64,000 bases of DNA. It comes from Bradyrhizobium sp. (GTDB lineage Bacteria > Pseudomonadota > Alphaproteobacteria > Rhizobiales > Beijerinckiaceae). The notes below the pieces were generated by a model. The model saw nothing but the letters and a program-made list of their open reading frames with translations. It ran no database searches and was not told the origin of the DNA. The position numbers were made by a program, and so were the translations under genes. Below are positions 19,425 to 27,321 of this stretch, piece after piece. Where the stretch lies: positions 31,076 to 95,075 of the forward strand of contig SSMV01000089.1 in NCBI GenBank assembly GCA_004799435.1, read 5' to 3'. Every line of letters starts with the position of its first letter. The first letter of the stretch is position 1.

Positions 19425-21707
19425 TCAAATCCCTTCGGCGGCGCTGGTCGCGGCGATCGCCGTCATATTGACGATGCCGCGCGCCGTGACCGACGGGGTC
19501 AGCACATGGGCCGACTTGGCCGGGCCAACCAGGATCGGCCCGACCGGCAGCGCGTCGGCGATCACCCGCGTCAGTTGCAGCGCCGTGTTGCCCGCATCGA
19601 GGTTAGGGAAAATCAGGACATTGGCTTCGCCGGTGAGCTTGCAGTCGGTCGTCACCTGGGCGCGCGCGGCGAGCGACAGCGCGGTGTCGGCCTGCATCTC
19701 GCCGTCGATCTCGAAATCGGGTTGACGCGCCGCGATCAAAGCCAGCGCCTCGCGCATCTTGCGCGCCGAGGGCGTGTCGGCTGAGCCGAAGTCGGAATGG
19801 GAGACCAGAGCGATCTTCGGCTCCATGCCGAAGCGGCGCACATGATTGGCGCAGGCGAAGGCGAGATCGGCGATCTCCACCGCGGTCGGCTCGTAGCGCA
19901 CATGCGTGTCGGCAAGAAAAATGGCGCCGCTTGAGGCGATCACCAGCGACAGAGCGGCGAAATCCGCCGCGCCGGGCGCGAGGCCGACAATGTCCTTGAT
20001 GTGCTTGAGGCGCTGCGCGAAGCGTCCGTCCAACCCGCAGATCAGCGCGTCGGCGTCGCCGCGCTCGAGCGCCAGGGCGCCGATGACGGTGGTATTGGTG
20101 CGCACCAGCGTTCGCGCCGCGTCGGGCGTCACGCCTTTGCGCCCGGCGATCCTGAGATAGGTCGCCACATAGTCACGATAACGCGGGTCGCTCTGCGGAT
20201 CGATCGCCTCGAAATCCTTGCCGAGCGTGATGCGCAGATCGTAGCGGCGAATGCGTTCGCGAATGATGTCGGGCCGTCCGATCAGGATCGGCCGGGCGAG
20301 CCGCTCCTCGACGATCACCTGCGTGGCGCGCAACACGCGTTCGTCCTCGCCCTCGCTATAGATCACCCGCTTCTGCGCCGCACGCGCCTTGGCGAACAGC
20401 GGCTTCATGATCAGTCCGGAACGGATCACGAAGCGTGACAGACTTTCCGTATAGGCCTCCAGATCGGCGATCGGCCGGCGCGCGACGCCGCTTTCCATCG
20501 CCGCGCGCGCCACCGCCGGCGCGACGCGCATAATGAGGCGCGGATCGAACGGGCTCGGGATCAGCGAAGCGCGTCCGAAGGGTTCCGCCTGGCCGTCATA
20601 GGCGCGCGCCACAACGTCGGAGGGCGCCTCGCGGGCCAGCGCGGCCAGCGCCTTGGCCGCCGCATGTTTCATCGCTTCGTTGATCTCGCTCGCGCCGACA
20701 TCGAGCGCGCCGCGGAAAATATAGGGAAAGCAGAGGACGTTATTGACCTGGTTGGGGTAGTCCGAGCGCCCGGTGCAGATCATTGCGTCGGGTCGCGCCT
20801 GAACGGCGAGTTCGGGCATGATCTCGGGATTGGGATTGGCGAGCGCCATGATCAGCGGATCTTTGGCCATGCGCTTGACGTGTTCGGCCGTCAGCACGCC
20901 AGCCGCCGAAAGGCCGATGAAAATATCGGCGTCGTCGATCACGTCGATCAGGGCGCGCGCGCTCGTCTCGCGCGCGTAGACCGATTTCCAGCGGTCCATC
21001 AGCGTTTCGCGGCCCTTGTAGACCACGCCGGCGATGTCGCAGACGAAGATGTTCTCGCGCTTGGCGCCGAGCGAAACCAGAAGATTGAGCGAGGCGAGCG
21101 CCGCCGCTCCGGCCCCGGAGCAGACGATCTTGACCTTATCGATGTGTTTGCCGGCGAGTTCGAGCGCGTTGGTGACGGCGGCCGCGACAATGATCGCCGT
21201 GCCGTGTTGATCGTCGTGGAAGACGGGAATGCCCATGCGGGCTTTCGCCTTTTCCTCGACCTCGAAACATTCGGGTCCTTTGATGTCTTCGAGATTGATG
21301 CCGCCGAAGGTCGGCTCCAGCGCGACAATAATGTCGACGAGCTTGTCGACATCGAGCTCGTTGACTTCGATGTCGAAGACGTCGATGCCGGCGAATTTCT
21401 TGAACAGCACCGCCTTGCCTTCCATCACCGGCTTGCCGGCGAGCGGTCCGATGGCGCCGAGGCCAAGGACGGCGGTGCCATTGGTGAGCACGGCGACGAG
21501 ATTCTGGCGCGTCGTCAGATTGGCCGCTTCCTCGGGATCGGCGACGATCGCCTGACAGGCGAAGGCTACGCCCGGCGAATAGGCGAGCGCGAGATCGCGC
21601 TGATTGCCCAGCGGCTTGGTGGCGGCGATCTCCAGCTTTCCCGGCCGCGGCAGGCGATGGTATTGCAACGCGTCGGATTGGAGGTCGGCCGCGCCTTCGC
21701 TGCTCAT
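19425..21707 (-). CDS. maeB: NADP-dependent malic enzyme with C-terminal phosphotransacetylase-like domain
   Basis: [33 protein letters not shown]..., [21 protein letters not shown]; 760 aa two-domain MaeB architecture. Confidence 0.95.
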   Translation of the reverse strand: MSSEGAADLQSDALQYHRLPRPGKLEIAATKPLGNQRDLALAYSPGVAFACQAIVADPEEAANLTTRQNLVAVLTNGTAVLGLGAIGPLAGKPVMEGKAVLFKKFAGIDVFDIEVNELDVDKLVDIIVALEPTFGGINLEDIKGPECFEVEEKAKARMGIPVFHDDQHGTAIIVAAAVTNALELAGKHIDKVKIVCSGAGAAALASLNLLVSLGAKRENIFVCDIAGVVYKGRETLMDRWKSVYARETSARALIDVIDDADIFIGLSAAGVLTAEHVKRMAKDPLIMALANPNPEIMPELAVQARPDAMICTGRSDYPNQVNNVLCFPYIFRGALDVGASEINEAMKHAAAKALAALAREAPSDVVARAYDGQAEPFGRASLIPSPFDPRLIMRVAPAVARAAMESGVARRPIADLEAYTESLSRFVIRSGLIMKPLFAKARAAQKRVIYSEGEDERVLRATQVIVEERLARPILIGRPDIIRERIRRYDLRITLGKDFEAIDPQSDPRYRDYVATYLRIAGRKGVTPDAARTLVRTNTTVIGALALERGDADALICGLDGRFAQRLKHIKDIVGLAPGAADFAALSLVIASSGAIFLADTHVRYEPTAVEIADLAFACANHVRRFGMEPKIALVSHSDFGSADTPSARKMREALALIAARQPDFEIDGEMQADTALSLAARAQVTTDCKLTGEANVLIFPNLDAGNTALQLTRVIADALPVGPILVGPAKSAHVLTPSVTARGIVNMTAIAATSAAEGI

Positions 21708-21797
21708 GTCGTCTGTCTCCTCCCGGGGCGTGAGGCGACTGTCGCCGCTGGCGCGCCGTCTGGCAAGGATTTCGCAGGACGCGTCGGAAGCGCGGCC

Positions 21798-22724
21798 TTA
21801 GTTGGAGCCCGAACCGTTCATCGGCGCGAGCGACAGGGGCGGGGCAAGCGCCGCTTGAGTCTGCGCCGGCTGGGTCAGCGCGGCTTGTGCCTGCGTCGGC
21901 TGGGCGTAGGCTTGCGCCCCGCCCGTTGCCCCCTGGCGCGCGGCGGCGGCGACCGCCGTTTGTCCATCTACGAAGGCCCGCCATTGCGTCTGATCGCCGG
22001 AAAAGGCGTTGCGGTCGACATTGCCGTCGATGCCCGGCACGGTTCCGTCGGCCTGATATTGCCAGAAGTTCCAGGCGCGATCGCCATAGGGCACCGCCGG
22101 ATTGTGCTTGGTCGAGCGCACCCAGATCGGATAGTCGGCGAAAGCGCCGTCCGCCAGGATCGCCCGATAAAAATCGATCGAGGTGTAGATGATCGGCCGC
22201 TTGCCGAAATGACGCTCCATTTCCTCGAGCATCACTTTCATCGCCGCCACGGTGGAGTCGCGCTCGAGCCTGCGCCGGCAGGTGCGGGAATCCGGCGTCG
22301 GCTCGACATCGAGCACTGGCGGCAGCGCGTCGTCCTCGACCGGCACGTTCTGCTCGAACCACATCGCTTCGTCGATCGGCGCGCGGCACCAATAGGCGAA
22401 GAGATAGGCGCCATGGGGAACGCCGGCCTGCTTGGCGCCCTGCCAATTCGCCTGGAACCGGTCGTCGAGATGATCGCCGCCCTCGGTCGCCTTGATCCAG
22501 GCGAATTTGACTCCGGAACTGGCGACGGCGTTCCAGTCGATCTCGCCCTGATATTTCGAGACGTCGATGCCGTGGATCGGATAGTCGGTCGGCTTGGGGA
22601 GATTGTCGTCGAAGTCGAGCATGCCCGAGCCGCCGCCCCCGCAGGCCGACAGCGTCAGACAAAGCGCGGCCAGCGCGCCAAAGCGGCGGCGGGAGCGAAA
22701 TTGAAAATCTGCAAATCGGATCAT
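21798..22724 (-). CDS. GH25 family lysozyme-like lipoprotein
   Basis: Lipobox ALCLTLSACGGGGSG; YPIHGIDVSKYQGEIDWNAVASSGVKFAWIKATEGGDHLDDRF...; Q/A/P-rich C-terminal tail. Confidence 0.9.
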   Translation of the reverse strand: MIRFADFQFRSRRRFGALAALCLTLSACGGGGSGMLDFDDNLPKPTDYPIHGIDVSKYQGEIDWNAVASSGVKFAWIKATEGGDHLDDRFQANWQGAKQAGVPHGAYLFAYWCRAPIDEAMWFEQNVPVEDDALPPVLDVEPTPDSRTCRRRLERDSTVAAMKVMLEEMERHFGKRPIIYTSIDFYRAILADGAFADYPIWVRSTKHNPAVPYGDRAWNFWQYQADGTVPGIDGNVDRNAFSGDQTQWRAFVDGQTAVAAAARQGATGGAQAYAQPTQAQAALTQPAQTQAALAPPLSLAPMNGSGSN

Positions 22725-22885
22725 CGGCTCGGAGCAAACTACGCGGAACAACTGACGTTTCGGCGTGGAGCGCCGTCGCCGTGATACCCCAAACTAGGGG
22801 GATCGGGGTAACGATTCGTTAAAGCGCGCGCTTGACCCCAAAACCTGCCTTGACCCTGACGGGCGCGGCGCGGCAAGCACCGGGG

Positions 22886-23833
22886 ATGCCCATCCGATTT
22901 CGCCTCAACGCGTTTTGCGCCGGTTTCGCTCTCTGGGCGGGCTTCGCCGCGCTCGCCTCGGCTGAGGAGGCTTGCGAGCCCGACAAGCTCGGCACGGCGC
23001 GGATCGCCGAGGTCGGGACGCAGGGCGGATTGATGATCGGGTTGAAGACCTATCCCGCCGCCATTCCGCTCGCCGACCATGAGGTGATCCTTACTTTCGA
23101 CGACGGGCCGGATCAGCGCACGACCCCTGAGATCCTGCGCGCGCTCGCCGATCAATGCGTGCTGGCGACCTTCTTCGACATCGGCGCCAAGGTCGATGCT
23201 CTGCCGCTGCTGGCGCGGCGCGAGGTCGAGGAAGGCCATAATGTCGCCCATCACACCTACACCCATCCGCAGCCGACCCTGACCTTCATGAGCGAGGCGG
23301 CGGCGCGCGCCGATATCTTGAAAGGCATGATCGCGGTGGAGCGGGCGGCCTATGGTCAGGACTTCCCGGACGGCGAGCCGACCGATCTCGCCAAGCTCAA
23401 GCTGCACACGCCCTTCTTCCGCTTTCCCGGTTTTGCCGACACCGCCGATCTGCGCCTATGGTTTGGCGAGAACAATGTCGCGATCTTCGGGACCGATCTC
23501 TGGGCCTCCGACTGGATCGAGATGACGCCGGATCAGGAACTCAAACTCATTCTCGGCCGGCTCGAAAAGGCCGGGCGCGGCATGCTGCTCTTTCACGACA
23601 ATCGCCAATGGACGGCTGACATGATGCCGGGTTTTCTCGCCGAGCTGAAAAAGCGCGGCTACCGGGTCGTCCATGTTGTCGCGGGGGCGGGAACTGGCCC
23701 GACAGTTCCCGCGCCCGCCGGCTGGGTGTCGGAGACGGGGCGCGTCACCGGCGCCTTGAAGCCGCGTCTCGACAAAAACGCGCCGACGCGGCCCGCCGGG
23801 CCGATCCCGGTCCTGCCGGCGCCGGTCGAATAG
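22886..23833 (+). CDS. polysaccharide deacetylase (NodB homology) family protein, exported
   Basis: Signal peptide MPIRFRLNAFCAGFALWAGFAALASA; VILTFDDGPDQRTTPEIL, GHNVAHHTYTHP. Confidence 0.9.
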   Translation: MPIRFRLNAFCAGFALWAGFAALASAEEACEPDKLGTARIAEVGTQGGLMIGLKTYPAAIPLADHEVILTFDDGPDQRTTPEILRALADQCVLATFFDIGAKVDALPLLARREVEEGHNVAHHTYTHPQPTLTFMSEAAARADILKGMIAVERAAYGQDFPDGEPTDLAKLKLHTPFFRFPGFADTADLRLWFGENNVAIFGTDLWASDWIEMTPDQELKLILGRLEKAGRGMLLFHDNRQWTADMMPGFLAELKKRGYRVVHVVAGAGTGPTVPAPAGWVSETGRVTGALKPRLDKNAPTRPAGPIPVLPAPVE

Positions 23834-23865
23834 GGCGGCTGACCAGCTCAATCCAGAATCCGGAC

Positions 23866-24285
23866 TCAGGCCCCGAGGACGTGGAGCGCGATCTCCCGGA
23901 CATGCGGCGCGCGGCGATGTTCGAAGAGATAGACGCCCTGCCAGACGCCGAGCGCCAGCTTGCCGCCGATGATCGGGATCGACAGGCTGACATTGGTCAG
24001 CGCGGCGCGGATATGGGCCGGCATGTCGTCCGGCCCCTCCTCGTCATGGGCGTAGAGACCCTCCGCCTCGGGCGCGATCCGGTCGAAAAAACCTTCAAGG
24101 TCCGTCCGCACCTCGAAGGCGGCGTTCTCCTGGATCAGCAGCGACGCCGAAGTGTGGCGGCAGAAGAGGGTCGCGAGCCCGGTCTCGAGCTTTTGCGGGC
24201 GCAATTCGCTCGCCACCCGGTCGGTGAATTCATAGAGCCCGCGGCCGCGGGTCTCGATGCGAAAGATGGCGGCGAACTGGCCCAT
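23866..24285 (-). CDS. YjbQ/UPF0047 family protein (secondary thiamine-phosphate synthase-like)
   Basis: GLATLFCRHTSASLLIQENAAFEVRTDLEGFFDRI...LALGVWQGVYLFEHRRAPHVREIALHVLG. Confidence 0.92.
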   Translation of the reverse strand: MGQFAAIFRIETRGRGLYEFTDRVASELRPQKLETGLATLFCRHTSASLLIQENAAFEVRTDLEGFFDRIAPEAEGLYAHDEEGPDDMPAHIRAALTNVSLSIPIIGGKLALGVWQGVYLFEHRRAPHVREIALHVLGA

Positions 24286-24534
24286 GCGCTTTCATATAAG
24301 CAACGCCCGAGGCGGGGCGGGGAATGGGCGGCGTCACCGCGATAAAACCCTGCGCTCGCCGGCAAGAATGACGCTGCCCTTGAAGCCGCGTGCGAGACGC
24401 TACACGCCGAGCTTGGCCGGCGGCTGCCCGAGTCGATGGCGTTCGGCCTCACGGCCGGCTTTGCGGCTTTGGTGCGGGAAAGAAAGGCGCCCTAGGGCTA
24501 GCGCGGCAGCAACCCGAGCGTCGGCGAAACCCAT

Positions 24535-24741
24535 TCACCCCTTGGGTGGCTCTCGCCTGCGCAGCGCTGCTCGGGCTTGCGCTATCGCTCGGGCGTCCAT
24601 GTATTCTCCCGTAGCCAAACAGGTTATGCGCGGATTGTTGCCAACATTTGGCCGATCCAAATATTTGCTGACAGAGAAAACCACATATCTCGCGCGCCCA
24701 TCGGTCACTAGGCACGGGCCGGTGCCATCTTCAATAGTCAT
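24535..24741 (-). CDS. small hypothetical protein (68 aa)
   Basis: MTIEDGTGPCLVTDGRARYVVFSVSKYLDRPNVGNN...; an AGGGG Shine-Dalgarno-like sequence lies just upstream of the ATG; promoter side is AT-rich. Confidence 0.35.
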   Translation of the reverse strand: MTIEDGTGPCLVTDGRARYVVFSVSKYLDRPNVGNNPRITCLATGEYMDARAIAQARAALRRREPPKG

Positions 24742-24860
24742 TACCGGAACCCCTAGATAAATTTCTACTAGGTCAATTTAGTAAAGTAAAAATTTGTCCT
24801 AAATATGGAAATATAACTATACTATAGGATGGTATCACACATAAAAAAGAAGCGCTCATA

Positions 24861-25067
24861 TCAGCCGCGCCTTTGGTCATCGAGAGATGACCGAATTTGG
24901 CTCAGAGACGAATTAATTTCGCGCAGCGTTGCGTTTATTTCGCTTAAATGTCGGTTGCTAGCCCAATCCACGCCTAGCCAGACTGCAAACGCGACCATAA
25001 GAACAATAAATAAAACACCCAAACCGCCCAAAAGTGAAGTGGGTAACATGTCGAGAATTGCGAACAT
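24861..25067 (-). CDS. small membrane protein with TM helix plus coiled-coil tail (68 aa)
   Basis: MFAILDMLPTSLLGGLGVLFIVLMVAFAVWLGVDWASNRHLSEINATLREINSSLSQIRSSLDDQRRG; plausible TM then heptad-like segment. Confidence 0.4.
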   Translation of the reverse strand: MFAILDMLPTSLLGGLGVLFIVLMVAFAVWLGVDWASNRHLSEINATLREINSSLSQIRSSLDDQRRG

Positions 25068-25366
25068 TTATTAGTTCTCGCTTATGGCGGGGCGAACCCG
25101 CATTTTATCCCTTCTTCGCGCCCCGCACCAAGCCCCCCTGCGCGAAAACAGAATCCGACCTCAATGGAAACGATGCCTCGGCCGCGCACTCCGCACCTGC
25201 TTCGCGAAGTCTCGCGCCACGGGACCGTTTAATGGGTTGTCCGCGTCGGGCACGGCCGCGCATCCATTTGCGGGCCGCCTACGGCACGCCTGAATTCGAG
25301 TCCCAATATCCCGCCGCCATCCGCGGCAGGCCCGTTAGCGGCCCGCGGAAAGCCCGGTGCTTCGCG

Positions 25367-25804
25367 TCACCGCGGCGACATCGGTTCTTCGCCCGCCGCT
25401 TTCGCTCGCACACGCTCGCGGAAACGCGGGACTGCGATCACCGCGCGTTGATGGCGCCCTTCGGAGATCAGCTCGCGCGCGTCGAAGACTTTGGCGACGA
25501 AGTTCAGCCTGCGTCCTTCGACACTGACCAGCTCGACCTCGGCGCGTATCTCTAGGCCGACCGGCGTCGGCGCGACATGCGAGAGATCGACATGGATTCC
25601 GAGACTGTCTTCGTCTGCGTCGAGATGCCCGCTCAGACATTTGACGCAGGCAGATTCGACGAAGCCGACCAGCGCCATGGTCGCCAGCACCTCGGGCATC
25701 TCGCCGAAATTGGCGAAGAGACCGGCGAGATTGGGCACTAGCATCTCCGGGACGACCGTGGCGGTCAGCGTCGCGCGGAGCCCCGGCTTCAAGCTGTCCT
25801 TCAT
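25367..25804 (-). CDS. thioesterase family protein (FlK/hotdog-like)
   Basis: MKDSLKPGLRATLTATVVPEMLVPNL...MPEVLATMALVGFVESACVKCLSGHLDADEDSLGIHVDLSHVAPTPVG. Confidence 0.82.
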   Translation of the reverse strand: MKDSLKPGLRATLTATVVPEMLVPNLAGLFANFGEMPEVLATMALVGFVESACVKCLSGHLDADEDSLGIHVDLSHVAPTPVGLEIRAEVELVSVEGRRLNFVAKVFDARELISEGRHQRAVIAVPRFRERVRAKAAGEEPMSPR

Positions 25805-25903
25805 CTCAAGCCGCCTCCATGGGGAGAAGCGCCGATCCTCGGCGAGCCGTCGACGCCGCGATTTCCGGTTTCCACGAAATCCTCGCCGCCCGACCGTCGA
25901 GAG

Positions 25904-25963
25904 CGCAAATGCAAACGGCGGCCACTGGGGCCGCCGTTTGAACGATGGCGCCCTCAAGAGGAC
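25904..25963 (-). repeat. direct repeat copy A: partial duplicate of tRNA-Leu 3' end plus its terminator hairpin
   Basis: By-eye alignment to 27112-27171: 56 of 60 positions match, offset 1208 bp. Confidence 0.85.
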
Positions 25964-25986
25964 GCCGCAAGCGCTTACTCGTCCAT

Positions 25987-26469
25987 TCAGTCGACCAGCG
26001 ATTTCAGGATATTATTGTTCTCTACCGCCGGAAGCCGCGCGGCCACGCCGTCCAAGCCCCACACATGGCCGGCGCGATGGGCGATCAGGAAGACGATAGC
26101 GACTGCATAGACGATATGGAAATCGACGAAGAGATTGGTGTGATCCTCGATGAACGGCCACTGCATGTGGGCAAAATAGTAGGTGATCATCAGCAGGATG
26201 CCGAAGGGACCACTGACCCGGACCAAGAGACCGGACACGAGCGAGAGGCCGATCAACAGATGGCCCCACTTCACCAGAAAGTCAGTGTAGGGCAGCACAG
26301 CCGGGTCGGCAAAATGCGCGAAAAAACCATGGAAGGTCACAACGTGATCGAGGAATCCAGCAGTGTCGAAGCTTTGCAGGATTTGCCAAGCGCCGGCATA
26401 AAGGAATGTCCAGCCAATCAGAATCCGAAGAGCAAAGATGACGCCGCAATCGAGCTTGTCACGGGTCAT
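25987..26469 (-). CDS. DoxX family membrane protein
   Basis: MTRDKLDCGVIFALRILIGWTFLYAGAWQILQSFD...WGHLLIGLSLVSGLLVRVSGPFGILLMITYY. Confidence 0.85.
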   Translation of the reverse strand: MTRDKLDCGVIFALRILIGWTFLYAGAWQILQSFDTAGFLDHVVTFHGFFAHFADPAVLPYTDFLVKWGHLLIGLSLVSGLLVRVSGPFGILLMITYYFAHMQWPFIEDHTNLFVDFHIVYAVAIVFLIAHRAGHVWGLDGVAARLPAVENNNILKSLVD

Positions 26470-26533
26470 TTTTTCTCTCCTGCCTTCGTTGTTGGTTTCA
26501 CTCGCGCTGACCTCATCTTCCCCAATCGGGGGA

Positions 26534-26725
26534 TCACCGAGAGAAATCGCTGGCACGTCGCGTGAACGTGGCCGCCTCTCCATTGGCCGGCGCTTTCTCG
26601 TGTAGCGGCTGACTCAATTCGCTCTCAGCGGCGAACCAGAATTCTTCGTCCCGCCCTTCAGGGGTTCCCGCTAACTCCCAAAGTTCATATGCGCGCACGT
26701 GGACATGTTCTTGGGCGCCGCTCAT
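26534..26725 (-). CDS. DUF2934-like small protein
   Basis: MSGAQEHVHVRAYELWELAGTPEGRDEEFWFAAESEL matches the DUF2934 pattern (RAYELWExxGxPEGRDxxFWxxAExEL). Confidence 0.7.
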   Translation of the reverse strand: MSGAQEHVHVRAYELWELAGTPEGRDEEFWFAAESELSQPLHEKAPANGEAATFTRRASDFSR

Positions 26726-27111
26726 TTTCGCCTCCGGTAAAAAAGGGGCGGTCGCTTTGGCTTTTCGGGCCGCTTCAACCGCCAGTCGGCGAGCCTTCAG
26801 TCAGGTTGGGGGTACAACGAGACAAGGCTCGATACGATCAGGTTGCGGCAGCCTTCTCATTCTCGAAAGGGTCGGATTCTACCTATCCATCCTCGCCGCC
26901 GAGCCAGTGGGGCATGGTCGCGACGAGACCGGCGAATCTCAGGCGAGACGATGGACGCCCCTTTGAGGCAATCCATGACACGTCCGCGCCCTCCGCACTT
27001 GCTTCGCGAAGTCTCGCGCCGCGGGACCGTTTCGTGGGCGGTCCGCGTCAGTCATGGTCCTGACTTGCAATCAGAGACGGGTCTTCTCACCCAGACAGTG
27101 GCGACTCGACC

Positions 27112-27171
27112 CGCAAATGCAAACGGCGGCCTCTGGGGCCGCCGTTTGAACGATGGTGCGGTCAAGAGGAC
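27112..27171 (-). repeat. direct repeat copy B (tRNA-Leu 3' end plus terminator)
   Basis: Partner of 25904-25963. Confidence 0.85.
27121..27147 (-). terminator. hairpin downstream of tRNA-Leu
   Basis: AAACGGCGGCC-tctgg-GGCCGCCGTTT perfect 11-bp stem. Confidence 0.7.
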
Positions 27172-27240
27172 TCGAACCTCCACCCCGGTTAAAGGACTAG
27201 CACCTCAAGCTAGCGCGTCTACCAGTTCCGCCATGACCGC
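27154..27240 (-). tRNA. tRNA-Leu(GAG)
   Basis: Reverse strand GCGGTCATGGCGGAACTGGTAGACGCGCTAGCTTGAGGTGCTAGTCCTTTAACCGGGGTGGAGGTTCGAGTCCTCTTGACCGCACCA: closed acceptor stem, anticodon loop TTGAGGT, GGTTCGAGTCC T-arm, encoded CCA. Confidence 0.97.
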
Positions 27241-27321
27241 TTCCGCCGCGCCGGCTGGGCGAAGCGAGGCGGTCGTCTAACAAATCGCCCCCGCTGTGAC
27301 AAGCACAGCCAGATCGCCGTT

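Noticed and set aside
20664-22784. 706-aa plus-strand ORF antisense to maeB and the GH25 gene
   Set aside because: Spans two clear minus-strand genes; composition is typical of a shadow ORF.
24829-25074. 81-aa plus-strand ORF in the AT-rich islet
   Set aside because: Overlaps the more protein-like TM/coiled-coil ORF on the minus strand; basic low-complexity sequence without recognisable features.
26689-27063. Plus-strand ORFs between DUF2934 and tRNA-Leu
   Set aside because: Cross the dispersed repeat, with no domain, no RBS and a biased composition.
25964-27111. Complete integrative element inserted at tRNA-Leu
   Set aside because: Repeats are present but no integrase, recombinase or mobilisation gene fits in the interval; at most a remnant.
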